64,000 bases of DNA from a candidate division CSSED10-310 bacterium (GTDB taxonomy: Bacteria; CSSED10-310; JAFGJC01). This document shows, piece after piece, positions 8,650 to 16,668 of this stretch. Location of the stretch: assembly GCA_016927905.1 (NCBI GenBank), contig JAFGLW010000016.1, forward strand, positions 1-64,000. Reading direction: 5' to 3'. The translations under genes were made by a program, and so were the position numbers. The notes under the pieces are model-generated. The model had not been told where the DNA came from, ran no database searches, and saw nothing but the letters and a program-made list of their open reading frames with translations. Every line of letters begins with the position of its first letter. Position 1 is the first letter of the stretch.

Positions 8650-9168
8650 TCACAATTTGAAGGTGACTCCGGCAATAAAGATATCGATCCCCTGATTCGG
8701 CTGCACCCGGCCTGCGTTCGAATAGTGCATGTAGCGGACGTGAATGTTAATACCACGCAATTTGACACCACACCCGATCCGATCCTCAAACTGAAGCATT
8801 GAGGACATGTCACGGTTATCGATAATCTCCTCAGATATCAGAGAAATACCGATCCCGGCCTCCAGGTAAGGTGCATTCTGACAATCAGGGCACAACGGAA
8901 TAATGAATACCGGGGACAGACCGATTCCCGCCAGGATGTTACGGTGACCATCCCAGAGATTTAGTGACATCTCCATATATCCGGAAAGAGGCATGGCGGT
9001 ATTTTTAATCCGGCAAACAAAATCTTTCCTGAATCCGAGACGGGTAATACTAATATCATCCTTGCTCCTGCCGAAATCAAAAGAGAAGGTGTCGAATCCC
9101 TCAGCGGCACTGAAGTCTGCGCCTGAGAATATCAGATAGATGAAAACGGTCATATGGACACACTTCAT
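8650..9168 (-). CDS. pagL: PagL-like lipid A 3-O-deacylase
   Basis: Outer-membrane beta-barrel esterase that removes the 3-O-linked acyl chain of lipid A. The 172-residue length and the N-terminal hydrophobic signal-like segment fit PagL. The diagnostic C-terminal motif is RYMHYSNAGRVQPNQGID: the His and Ser (H-x-S) correspond to the catalytic His126 and Ser128 of the Pseudomonas enzyme. The residue 12 positions after the Ser, Glu140 there, is Asp here. The protein ends in FKL, compatible with a barrel terminus. It implies an LPS-bearing outer membrane. It stands alone between truA and the rplM promoter; an inverted repeat CATGCC/GGCATG (9211-9226) lies upstream. Confidence 0.8.
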   Translation of the reverse strand: MKCVHMTVFIYLIFSGADFSAAEGFDTFSFDFGRSKDDISITRLGFRKDFVCRIKNTAMPLSGYMEMSLNLWDGHRNILAGIGLSPVFIIPLCPDCQNAPYLEAGIGISLISEEIIDNRDMSSMLQFEDRIGCGVKLRGINIHVRYMHYSNAGRVQPNQGIDIFIAGVTFKL

Positions 9169-9287
9169 TAGCCGATTTCACCATCAATATTTGAACAAAA
9201 TCAACTGGTTCATGCCAGTCGGCATGCCAGATAAAGATGCACTGTCCGGATTTGATTCAAACTTGAGTCGTATCGGTACACCGGCAA

Positions 9288-10070
9288 TCAGATTCCGGGA
9301 AACGGTTCCGGGGGATCGAGAAATTCCGGATCATCCGGATACCTGATTTCCAGCAGGCAGAGTCCCTGCGGCCCGATCGTGGGCCCCGCACTTTTTCTGT
9401 CCCGTTCATCCAATATTATCTTGAACCGATCCACGCTCAGTCTGCCCCGTCCCACCCAAAGGAGTGTTCCCACGATATTCCGAACCATATGCTGGAGAAA
9501 TGCGTTGGCCTGGAAATACAGGCTGATGATCGTGCCGTTTTGCTTTCCCCATATCCGGATCATTCTCCGGACAGCATGCCGGGTGGCATCGTGAGCGCTC
9601 TTGAAACTGCTGAAATCCTGTTCACCTTTCAGGTATTCGGCCGCATCCAGCATGGCATCCAGGGCCAGGTTTCCAGGATAATGCAATGCAAACTGCCGGT
9701 TGAACGGAGATCGAAGCGGGCTTGTATCGATCCGGTAAACATAAGTTCGGGATTGGGCACTGAATCTGGCATGGAAACCATCGGGAACCTCCTCCACAAA
9801 GCGCAGGGAAACATCCGCCGGAAGCAGAGCGTTCGTGCCTTTGAGGAGTTTGTCCGTGGAAATCATCGATACCGTCCGGAAATTCACGACCTGACCGTAT
9901 GCATGCACGCCGGCATCCGTACGGGCGCCGGTGGCCAGTTTTACGGGACCGCTGGTGATCCTGGACAGGACATCCTCGAGAACCTTCTGAACCGTGCGGA
10001 CAGACGGCTGGATTTGAAAACCATGAAAATCGGTACCGTCATATTGGATTTTCAGTTTGATGTTTCGCAC
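9288..10070 (-). CDS. truA: tRNA pseudouridine(38-40) synthase
   Basis: Isomerises uridines 38 to 40 in the anticodon stem-loop of many tRNAs. The catalytic Asp lies in GARTDAGVHAYGQV at about residue 55. The opening IKLKIQYDGTDFHGFQ and the C-terminal FLQHMVRNIVGTL and GLCLLEIRYP segments are all family hallmarks. The 260-residue length is normal. It is 22 nt downstream of a glycosyltransferase gene, and the two probably share a transcript. Confidence 0.97.
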   Translation of the reverse strand: MRNIKLKIQYDGTDFHGFQIQPSVRTVQKVLEDVLSRITSGPVKLATGARTDAGVHAYGQVVNFRTVSMISTDKLLKGTNALLPADVSLRFVEEVPDGFHARFSAQSRTYVYRIDTSPLRSPFNRQFALHYPGNLALDAMLDAAEYLKGEQDFSSFKSAHDATRHAVRRMIRIWGKQNGTIISLYFQANAFLQHMVRNIVGTLLWVGRGRLSVDRFKIILDERDRKSAGPTIGPQGLCLLEIRYPDDPEFLDPPEPFPGI

Positions 10071-10092
10071 GCCAGTATTGACATCTTCCTTT

Positions 10093-11217
10093 TTATCTCT
10101 GAAAAGTCTTCAGATATGTGTCCAAGGTGTCCCGCGCCGTCTTGATCCATGAAAACGAAGCCGACCGGATAAAACCGCGACCGGCGAGTCGTTCTCTCAA
10201 TCCGCGATCGGTCAGAACACTGTATAACGCAGCCGCCATCGACTCGGGGTCGAGGGGATCGAAATACACCGCACAATCTCCGGCGACCTCGCTCAACGAT
10301 GAAGCGCGTGAAACGGCCACCGGTTTCCCGCAGGCCATTCCTTCCAGCACCGGCAGGCCGAATCCTTCATATAAAGACGGAACGGCAACCAGATCGGATC
10401 CGCGGACGATATGGACCAGATCTTGGTCCGGCAGATATCCCGTGAATATAACTCGTTCGTTCAGTCTGAGATGATCCAGGACCCGCCGGATCGGATCGTA
10501 TTTCCAGCCGAATGCACCCGCAATGACCAGATTATGAGAAACCGACCGTTCTTCGGTCAACCGGGCAAAAGCCTTTAGAAACCGGACCAGATTTTTGCGG
10601 GGTTCGAGATTGGCGGTCATGAGAACATAGGGTCTGTGGATATTTCGGCGAGCAAGAATGTCCGGATCGGGTGATCCGGGGATAAAACGTGCATGGGGGG
10701 CCAGGTATACCGGATCGATCCGATCCGGTGAAACGCCGAATCTTTCAATGATCTCCTCTTTTACGAAATGGCTGTGGGTAATGATTCGATCGGCGGCCCG
10801 GATGGAATGCCGGATCATGAACCGCCAATAGAGATTGTATTTGACCGAATTCGTCTCAGGCATGCGAAACGGAGCAAGATCATGAATGGTCACGACCGAT
10901 TTGATACCCGTGCCGATCAGTGGAAGCTGAAATGCCGTGTCGTGAAACAGCTCGATCTTACGTCGCTGCAGATCGGCTGGGCACCGGAAATGTTTCCATA
11001 TTTCCCCCCGAACGTGATCATCGGGTGCCCAGGGAACCGGTATGCGGTGTTCCCAGGGTCGGGGTACCGGCAGGAATGCTTCGGACCCGGGCAGAACGTA
11101 AGCTGTAATTTCATGATCTTTCGCTATTTGGGCCAGATTCGAGAGCAGACAGCAGGCATAGACGCCCAGTCCCGACATTCCGGATCGAATCCGCCGGGCA
11201 TCGATTGCAAATTTCAT
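10093..11217 (-). CDS. Glycosyltransferase family 4 protein
   Basis: Predicted GT-B retaining glycosyltransferase. The C-terminal half has the GT4 signature: MTANLEPRKNLVRFLKAF, a central VIAGAFGWKY strand, and the EX7E-type donor site YEGFGLPVLEGMACGKPVA. The N-terminus MKFAIDARRIRSGMSGLGVY fits the acceptor domain with a glycine-rich loop (FAIDARRI...SGLGVY is common in mannosyl- and rhamnosyltransferases). The length of 374 residues is typical. The start overlaps the stop of the upstream glycosyltransferase by 4 nt. Acceptor unknown; envelope polysaccharide or glycolipid synthesis is likely. Confidence 0.9.
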   Translation of the reverse strand: MKFAIDARRIRSGMSGLGVYACCLLSNLAQIAKDHEITAYVLPGSEAFLPVPRPWEHRIPVPWAPDDHVRGEIWKHFRCPADLQRRKIELFHDTAFQLPLIGTGIKSVVTIHDLAPFRMPETNSVKYNLYWRFMIRHSIRAADRIITHSHFVKEEIIERFGVSPDRIDPVYLAPHARFIPGSPDPDILARRNIHRPYVLMTANLEPRKNLVRFLKAFARLTEERSVSHNLVIAGAFGWKYDPIRRVLDHLRLNERVIFTGYLPDQDLVHIVRGSDLVAVPSLYEGFGLPVLEGMACGKPVAVSRASSLSEVAGDCAVYFDPLDPESMAAALYSVLTDRGLRERLAGRGFIRSASFSWIKTARDTLDTYLKTFQR

Positions 11218-12386
11218 TTCGATTCACCCGGTCCGCTCCGTACGGCCTCGTCCAGACAGGATTTCCATTGCCGCATGGTTTCATCCCTGTTGAACTGAAG
11301 CGCCCGTTCCCGAGCCGCGGCGCTCATCAATTTTCTCCCGGATTCATTTTCAATCAGCTCCGAAACAGCAGCTGCAAATGCGTCCGAATTCCCCGGAGAA
11401 ACCACATGGCCGTCAACCGCGTTCCGAACCAGGTCCTGCAGTCCTCCAACACCTGAAACCACAACCGGAATCCCGCATGCCATCGCTTCCAGGACCGCAA
11501 GACCGAATGATTCCTCCCGGGATGCCAGTACAAAAATATCCATTTCCCCGAGAATCTCCGCCGGATCGGCTTGAAACCCGGTTATCCGTACTTTTTCTTC
11601 CAGTCCCAGGTCGCGGATCCGATTTGCCAGTGCCCGAGTAAAATTCAGGTTTTCAGCCGGTGTCTCGATCTCCTCCCCGACAATCAGAAACCGCACATCC
11701 GGATATTTGGAACTGATCCGGAATGCCATTTCAACGAACAGCTCTTGTCCTTTTCCCGGGTGCAGCCTGCCCATGGTCCCGACGATGATCAGCGTCCTTG
11801 ATGTGCTGGGTCCTTCGAACGGTTCCCGCTTCCGGGGTGAAAACCGGTCGATATCCACTCCGTTCGGAATCACCCGGATGTTTTCCTTATGGATACCGAT
11901 CGCTGCCAGTTCGCGGCTCAATGCCTGCGATACCGTGATCCACAGGATCGGTGTAGAAGTTATGAATCTGTCAAGCTGATACAATCCGAGTCGTTTGAGG
12001 AAGCGTTTCGGCCGTATGGAAGCATGGACCGCGCACAGGTTGGTTACGGGGCGTCTGCGCAGTGCGAAATAAAGAGAAGTCAGTGTCCACAGCGAATTGG
12101 AGACCAGAACATCCGGATTCACGGTATCGATAATTTTCAGAAATTCATCGGTAACGGTTTTCCAGGTTTTTCTTCTGAGCCAGCGGGTTTTCAGCACCCG
12201 GATATCGTTGAAAAATACCGGTATGCCCAACCGATTCAACCGGGCGGCAAAATGTCCTTCGGCCGGTAGAACGCAATGGAATCGATAGTGCTCGTTCCAC
12301 GCATCGATGACCTGGAGCAGCACCGTTTCAGCGCCCCCGATACCGCTGCATTCATCGATGAGCAATACGGATGGTTTACCGCTCAT
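11214..12386 (-). CDS. Glycosyltransferase family 4 protein
   Basis: Second GT-B glycosyltransferase of the cassette. The N-terminal SVLLIDECSGIGGAETVLLQ has the glycine-rich acceptor loop. The C-terminal half has GTMGRLHPGKGQELF and the donor motif EESFGLAVLEAMACGIPVVVS. I use ATG 12386 (390 residues): GGAG lies 5 nt upstream, and an in-frame extension further up would run deep into the PIG-L gene. The gene overlaps the PIG-L 3' end by 11 nt and the next glycosyltransferase by 4 nt, so the three are translationally linked. Confidence 0.9.
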   Translation of the reverse strand: MSGKPSVLLIDECSGIGGAETVLLQVIDAWNEHYRFHCVLPAEGHFAARLNRLGIPVFFNDIRVLKTRWLRRKTWKTVTDEFLKIIDTVNPDVLVSNSLWTLTSLYFALRRRPVTNLCAVHASIRPKRFLKRLGLYQLDRFITSTPILWITVSQALSRELAAIGIHKENIRVIPNGVDIDRFSPRKREPFEGPSTSRTLIIVGTMGRLHPGKGQELFVEMAFRISSKYPDVRFLIVGEEIETPAENLNFTRALANRIRDLGLEEKVRITGFQADPAEILGEMDIFVLASREESFGLAVLEAMACGIPVVVSGVGGLQDLVRNAVDGHVVSPGNSDAFAAAVSELIENESGRKLMSAAARERALQFNRDETMRQWKSCLDEAVRSGPGESK

Positions 12387-13194
12387 TTTGCTCCGAATCC
12401 AGTATACTGAACAGGCTTTCCAGGAATTCGGCGGAAGTTTGGAAAATGCCTTCCGCATACCCTTTGCCTCCCATCAATCCATGGGTTCTCAGCCGATTCA
12501 GACCTTCAACAATGGTGTAAATATAATCGCTGACTTGATTCTGCGACTGGAAGCAGCTCACAGCCTGACGTTTTTTTTCAATCAGGCTCGTTATGTCTGA
12601 AATATAGTTGGGGATCAGAGGGATGATGCATTCATAGCACCGGATAACCGGTTTCGTCCGGACTGGCCTCAAGGCTTCCAGAACCATTCGGGTGGCTGCG
12701 AGATGATCATGGTGATAATCGATCGGAAACGGAATGTAGATTACATCGGGACTCAGGAACCGGATCAAGCGGGTCATGTTTTCGACCAGTTCCGGACCGG
12801 ATTTCAGTTCGCCGTCCGGTTCATCCCGGAATTGCAGGTCGGTGAATCCCAGTATGTTCGCGGCTTTTTGCGTTTCCGCCCGGCGGATTTGTTTCAGTTC
12901 ATCCGATTTCCCGGTATCGGCCGTTCCACGTTCGCCGGATGTCAAGACCAGGGATGTGACTGTTCCGCCGGATAGAATGTGGCCGTGCAGCGTTCCGCCG
13001 ACCGCCAGAATGTCGTCATCCGGATGAGGAGATATGCTCAGGGCCGACCGTTTCTCGGGCGCCTTGATGATCCGGGGCAGGAAAACCGGAGTTTTTGTCG
13101 AGATATATTTTCCGGTGATCCGCCGGAGAATCTTGAATGCGGTATGGTACCGCAATTCCTGAAAACGTTGTCTGAGCCAGCCCGGATGCGTCAT
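12376..13194 (-). CDS. PIG-L family N-deacetylase
   Basis: Zinc-dependent deacetylase family acting on N-acetylglucosamine-containing substrates. The zinc motif SPHPDDDILAVGG is at about residue 55, and the downstream DYHHDHLAA supplies the second metal His pair. SGERGTA and RRAETQKAANILG are also family features. The protein of 272 residues has no signal peptide, so it probably acts on a cytosolic or inner-leaflet glycolipid. Between a GNAT gene (1 nt gap) and two glycosyltransferases, a deacetylate-then-acylate step on an amino sugar is a reasonable inference. Confidence 0.9.
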   Translation of the reverse strand: MTHPGWLRQRFQELRYHTAFKILRRITGKYISTKTPVFLPRIIKAPEKRSALSISPHPDDDILAVGGTLHGHILSGGTVTSLVLTSGERGTADTGKSDELKQIRRAETQKAANILGFTDLQFRDEPDGELKSGPELVENMTRLIRFLSPDVIYIPFPIDYHHDHLAATRMVLEALRPVRTKPVIRCYECIIPLIPNYISDITSLIEKKRQAVSCFQSQNQVSDYIYTIVEGLNRLRTHGLMGGKGYAEGIFQTSAEFLESLFSILDSEQNER

Positions 13195-13195
13195 A

Positions 13196-14281
13196 TCAGA
13201 TGCAATCCGAATCGCCCATGGTCACCTGCCACCGGCACGGATCCCACAGGCGGCGGTTGTGTTCCGGGGAGAGAAAGGATCGGATGACATGGTAGATCTT
13301 CGATTCCCTGCGCATAAATCCCATTCTAGAAATGAGCCGGGATTGCAGATCATTCTCCAGCAGCCAGATTCTCTGGGCTGAAACCCCGTTTTCCAGACCC
13401 AGACGGATTCCAGCCCCGATCAAGCTCCGGGCAGCCTCGACGTTGTCGCTGGGATCCAGGATAAACTCCGTAAAAAAAGCATCATTTCCCTTGATGACAT
13501 GAACGGCAAATCCCTGGGGTTTCGATTCGGTTCCCGCCGTCAGAAACCGGTACCGTCCTTCCGGTCTCGATTCATATCTCCATTTCAGATAATCCCCGTC
13601 GCGCTCAAATGCGAATTCGCGGATTCTGGAAGTTGCGGCAAACAAACCTGCAATCCCGGACGGAATTGTATCCGTTATCCTGCATGGGATTTCCGATGCG
13701 TATTTGGTCCCCATGATTTTTTTCATGCAGAACCGGACCGTTCCGGCGGGCATCCGGACGGTTTTCAGACGGGGATATTTTTTGATCATGGATGTGCAGG
13801 GATCCAGGAATATGGAATACATGGGGATTTTGCCGATGGCGCGCCATTTGAGAATTCTCGATCCGAGTGGAAGGGAGACTTGATTAGGAAAACCGAACGT
13901 AAAGGACGGATCATCCCGGGTGGCGTATCCGTACGCGGTTTCACCCAGTTTTTTGAACAGACCGCCCTTCTTGTGGTCCGGATGAACCATCAGATCGACT
14001 TCCTGCAATGCCGTGTATGCAGTGTCGAAACATCGTATCCGGCGGGGAAGAAGACCATAGTGCCCAACGATTTCCCCCCTGTCCACGGCAACGATAATGA
14101 TCGGCTGGCCGTGGGGATTTTCCATGAATTTCCATTTCCAGAGGCTTTCCGGCCGGGTCCATCCGAATGTCAGCTTAAACAGTTTATCGATCCCGGCTCT
14201 GTCCTGTGGTTCAAATGTTCTTATCGCCAATTCGTCCTTCTCCCGACCTTCAAAACAAACGGTTCGTTTGATTCTGAGCAT
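13196..14281 (-). CDS. GNAT family N-acetyltransferase
   Basis: The N-terminal half is a GNAT fold: ELAIRTFEPQDRAGIDKLF start strand, IIIVAVDRGEIVGHYGLLP, then VDLMVHPDHKKGGLFKKLGE, which fits the motif A region for the acetyl-CoA pyrophosphate. The C-terminal half, about 150 residues, looks like a second, degenerate GNAT-like domain (FILDPSDNVEAARSLI...RMGFMRRES). I use ATG 14281 (361 residues); a TTG nine codons upstream at 14308 is possible. It heads the minus-strand cassette GNAT-PIG-L-GT4-GT4-truA. Substrate unknown; N-acylation of a sugar amine fits the neighbours. Confidence 0.75.
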   Translation of the reverse strand: MLRIKRTVCFEGREKDELAIRTFEPQDRAGIDKLFKLTFGWTRPESLWKWKFMENPHGQPIIIVAVDRGEIVGHYGLLPRRIRCFDTAYTALQEVDLMVHPDHKKGGLFKKLGETAYGYATRDDPSFTFGFPNQVSLPLGSRILKWRAIGKIPMYSIFLDPCTSMIKKYPRLKTVRMPAGTVRFCMKKIMGTKYASEIPCRITDTIPSGIAGLFAATSRIREFAFERDGDYLKWRYESRPEGRYRFLTAGTESKPQGFAVHVIKGNDAFFTEFILDPSDNVEAARSLIGAGIRLGLENGVSAQRIWLLENDLQSRLISRMGFMRRESKIYHVIRSFLSPEHNRRLWDPCRWQVTMGDSDCI

Positions 14282-14330
14282 CTTAACATCCGGTAATGTA
14301 ATGGGCAATGTCGAGCTCGATGGATTCCGC

Positions 14331-14358
14331 TTGCTATTTCATGGCAAATGGATAAAAT
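14331..14358 (+). promoter_or_regulatory. Promoter for iorA
   Basis: TTGCTA (14331-14336), a 16-nt spacer, then TAAAAT (14353-14358), about 100 nt before iorA. Downstream in the leader a perfect hairpin GAGGGT-GGA-ACCCTC (14374-14388) lies about 70 nt before the start codon; it has no U-tract after it, so it is not an obvious terminator. Confidence 0.5.
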
Positions 14359-14457
14359 ATTTTTTCGCTCCCGGAGGGTGGAACCCTCTGAAGATTGCGG
14401 TAGAAAATTCAGTGGTCTGGCAAAAATCAACGCACCAAGCGTAAAGGACGTGTAAGT

Positions 14458-16041
14458 ATGCAACAGCTATTACTTTTAGGTAACGAAGCGGTCGGCATGG
14501 GCGCTCTTCATGCGGGTCTCAGCGCCGTATTCGGCTATCCGGGAACACCCTCCACAGAAGTATTTGAATTCGTGGAAAAACTGGCTCCGAAATACGGGGT
14601 TCGGGCCGTATGGTCGGCGAATGAAAAAGTTGCTTTCGAAGAAGCCCTGGGGATGTCTCATGCAGGGAAACGGTCGATGGTCACGATGAAGCATGTCGGG
14701 TTGAATGTTGCAGCCGACCCATTCATGAATTCCGCAATGACCGGAGTCAACGGAGGGTTGGTTGTTGCCGTTGCGGACGACCCGGGAATGCATTCCTCCC
14801 AGAACGAACAGGACAGCCGTTACTATGCCGATTTCGCTCGTCTGCCCTGTTTCGAGCCTTCCAGCCAGCAGGAAGCTTATGACATGATGCGAAGCATCTT
14901 CGAGGTTTCGGAAACGATGGATGTTCCGGTCATGCTGCGCCTGGTGACCCGGTTATCGCACAGCCGGGCCAATATCACACCGAATACCGACATTCTCGAC
15001 CAGAACCCGCTCAATCCGTCAAATGACTGGAAAAAATGGGTTCTTCTGCCACCCAACGCGAGAATCCGAAACCGGTTGCTGATTGAAAAGCAGCGGGATC
15101 TGGTAAATCTGTCGGAGCGATCCCCATACAACTCCCTGGACCTGAAAGAGGGAGCGAAACTGGGTATCATTTCGACCGGTATCGCCACCAACTATGTGAT
15201 GGAGAATGTTGCGGATCTGGAGCAGCCCGTCAATCTGCTCAAGATCAGCCAGTATCCCATCCCGGAACACCTGATCAAGGAGATTGTCCGGGCCAGCGAT
15301 GAGTTGTTGGTGGTGGAAGAGGGTTATCCGTTTGTCGAATCGAAAATGCTCGGGATTTTCGGAATTCCCGGCAAGACGGTTCGGGGCAAGTTGAGCGGCG
15401 ATATTCCGGCCACAGGGGAGATGAACTGTGATTTTGTCCGGAAAGCGCTGGGGCTGGCACCTTTTTCAAAACTGAATTTCGATCCGGGCGTTCTGCCGGG
15501 GAGACCGCCGATGCTGTGCAAGGGCTGCCCCCATGCCGATGCTTTCAAGGCCTTGAAGAAGGCCGCCGAATCCATTCCCGGCACCAAGATGTTTTCGGAT
15601 ATCGGTTGTTACACGCTGGGTGTTCTGCCGCCGTATCTTTGCGGGGAGACCTGTGTGGATATGGGCGCTTCGGTATCGATGGCATATGGATCGGCTTCAG
15701 CGGGTGTCTATCCGGTTGTCGCCATCATCGGGGATTCCACGTTCATCCATTCGGGAATGACTCCGTTGATCGGAGCGGCCAAGCACGATGCCGATATTAC
15801 TGTCATGATAATGGACAATTCCTTTGTTGCCATGACGGGCGCCCAAGAAACCATGACAACGGGTCAACCATTGATTGATCTGATTGAGCGGCTTGGTGTG
15901 GATAGGAGTCACATTGTCCCGTTCAATCCCCTGCCCAGACATCACAATGAAAATGTCAACCTGATTCGGAGAGAGCTTGAACATCACGGCACTTCGGTGC
16001 TGATCCCGCAGCGCGTATGCGTTAAAGCGGCCAAACGATAG
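14458..16041 (+). CDS. iorA: Indolepyruvate ferredoxin oxidoreductase alpha subunit, lacking the ferredoxin domain
   Basis: Thiamine-diphosphate subunit of the oxidoreductase that decarboxylates aryl-pyruvates to aryl-acetyl-CoA with ferredoxin as acceptor. The N-terminal pyrimidine-binding domain has GNEAVGMGALHAG and FGYPGTPSTE. The linker has LCKGCPHAD. The TPP-binding part has SDIGCYTLG and the GDSTFIHSG...NSFVAMTGAQ diphosphate/metal site. At 527 residues it stops where the TPP domain ends (LIPQRVCVKAAKR) and lacks the usual C-terminal two-cluster 4Fe-4S domain of about 80 residues. The stop is TAG, so this is not UGA recoding. AAAGGA lies 9 nt before the ATG. iorB follows after 11 nt. 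Confidence 0.93.
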   Translation: MQQLLLLGNEAVGMGALHAGLSAVFGYPGTPSTEVFEFVEKLAPKYGVRAVWSANEKVAFEEALGMSHAGKRSMVTMKHVGLNVAADPFMNSAMTGVNGGLVVAVADDPGMHSSQNEQDSRYYADFARLPCFEPSSQQEAYDMMRSIFEVSETMDVPVMLRLVTRLSHSRANITPNTDILDQNPLNPSNDWKKWVLLPPNARIRNRLLIEKQRDLVNLSERSPYNSLDLKEGAKLGIISTGIATNYVMENVADLEQPVNLLKISQYPIPEHLIKEIVRASDELLVVEEGYPFVESKMLGIFGIPGKTVRGKLSGDIPATGEMNCDFVRKALGLAPFSKLNFDPGVLPGRPPMLCKGCPHADAFKALKKAAESIPGTKMFSDIGCYTLGVLPPYLCGETCVDMGASVSMAYGSASAGVYPVVAIIGDSTFIHSGMTPLIGAAKHDADITVMIMDNSFVAMTGAQETMTTGQPLIDLIERLGVDRSHIVPFNPLPRHHNENVNLIRRELEHHGTSVLIPQRVCVKAAKR

Positions 16042-16052
16042 GAAGAACTGCC

Positions 16053-16643
16053 ATGGAAAAAAACATGATTTTATGTGGAGTCGGAGGACAGGGGATTCTT
16101 TCGATTTCTTATGTGATCTGCAATGCGGCACTGGCCAATGGCTGGAATTTCAAACAGGCGGAAGTGCATGGGATGGCTCAGCGAGGCGGCGCGGTGCAGT
16201 CCCACCTGCGTATCGCCGATAAACCGATCGCCAGTGATCTGATACCCGAGGGTCGTGCCGATCTGATTCTCAGCGTGGAACCCCTGGAAGTATTCCGGTA
16301 TATCGGTTTTTTGAAGCCGGATGGAATAATCATCACCAGTACTGTTCCCTACGTGAGCATCGACAACTATCCGGATGCTGAATTCATGCAAGCCAATCTT
16401 CAGCGGCTGCCCCATAAAATCCTGATCGACGCCAAGGAAATCGCCCAGTCGATCGGCAGCCCCAAGGTGCAGAATATCGTGATTCTCGGGGCTGCTGCCC
16501 ACAGTCTGGGATTCGTGCCGGAGAATTTTGACACGGCACTGGAGGAGCTTTTCGGCAGGAAGGGAGAAGACATTCTCCGGATGAACAAACAGGCTGTCCG
16601 GAAAGGTTATGAACTGGGTCTTGCAGGCGGGACACCCGGATAA
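16053..16643 (+). CDS. iorB: Indolepyruvate ferredoxin oxidoreductase beta subunit
   Basis: Gamma-type subunit of the 2-oxoacid:acceptor oxidoreductase family, partner of IorA. The opening MILCGVGGQGILSISYVI and the following AEVHGMAQRGGAVQSHLRI are the conserved family segments. The 196-residue length is normal. Only 11 nt separate it from iorA, and 25 nt from the acyl-CoA synthetase, so the three form one operon. Neither IorA nor IorB carries Fe-S cysteine clusters here, so an external ferredoxin or another subunit must collect the electrons. Confidence 0.94.
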   Translation: MEKNMILCGVGGQGILSISYVICNAALANGWNFKQAEVHGMAQRGGAVQSHLRIADKPIASDLIPEGRADLILSVEPLEVFRYIGFLKPDGIIITSTVPYVSIDNYPDAEFMQANLQRLPHKILIDAKEIAQSIGSPKVQNIVILGAAAHSLGFVPENFDTALEELFGRKGEDILRMNKQAVRKGYELGLAGGTPG

Positions 16644-16668
16644 ATCTGATTAATTCATGGAGGTTGGT

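Noticed and set aside
9211-9226. CATGCC/GGCATG inverted repeat between pagL and truA as a terminator
   Set aside because: There is no T-run on either strand, so termination is not supported; left only as a note in the pagL entry.
13499-14296. 265-codon open frame on the plus strand
   Set aside because: Antisense to the GNAT gene; composition and lack of motifs argue against coding.
14458-16041. Selenocysteine read-through at the end of iorA
   Set aside because: The stop codon is TAG, and iorB begins 11 nt later, so the missing ferredoxin domain is not hidden behind a UGA.
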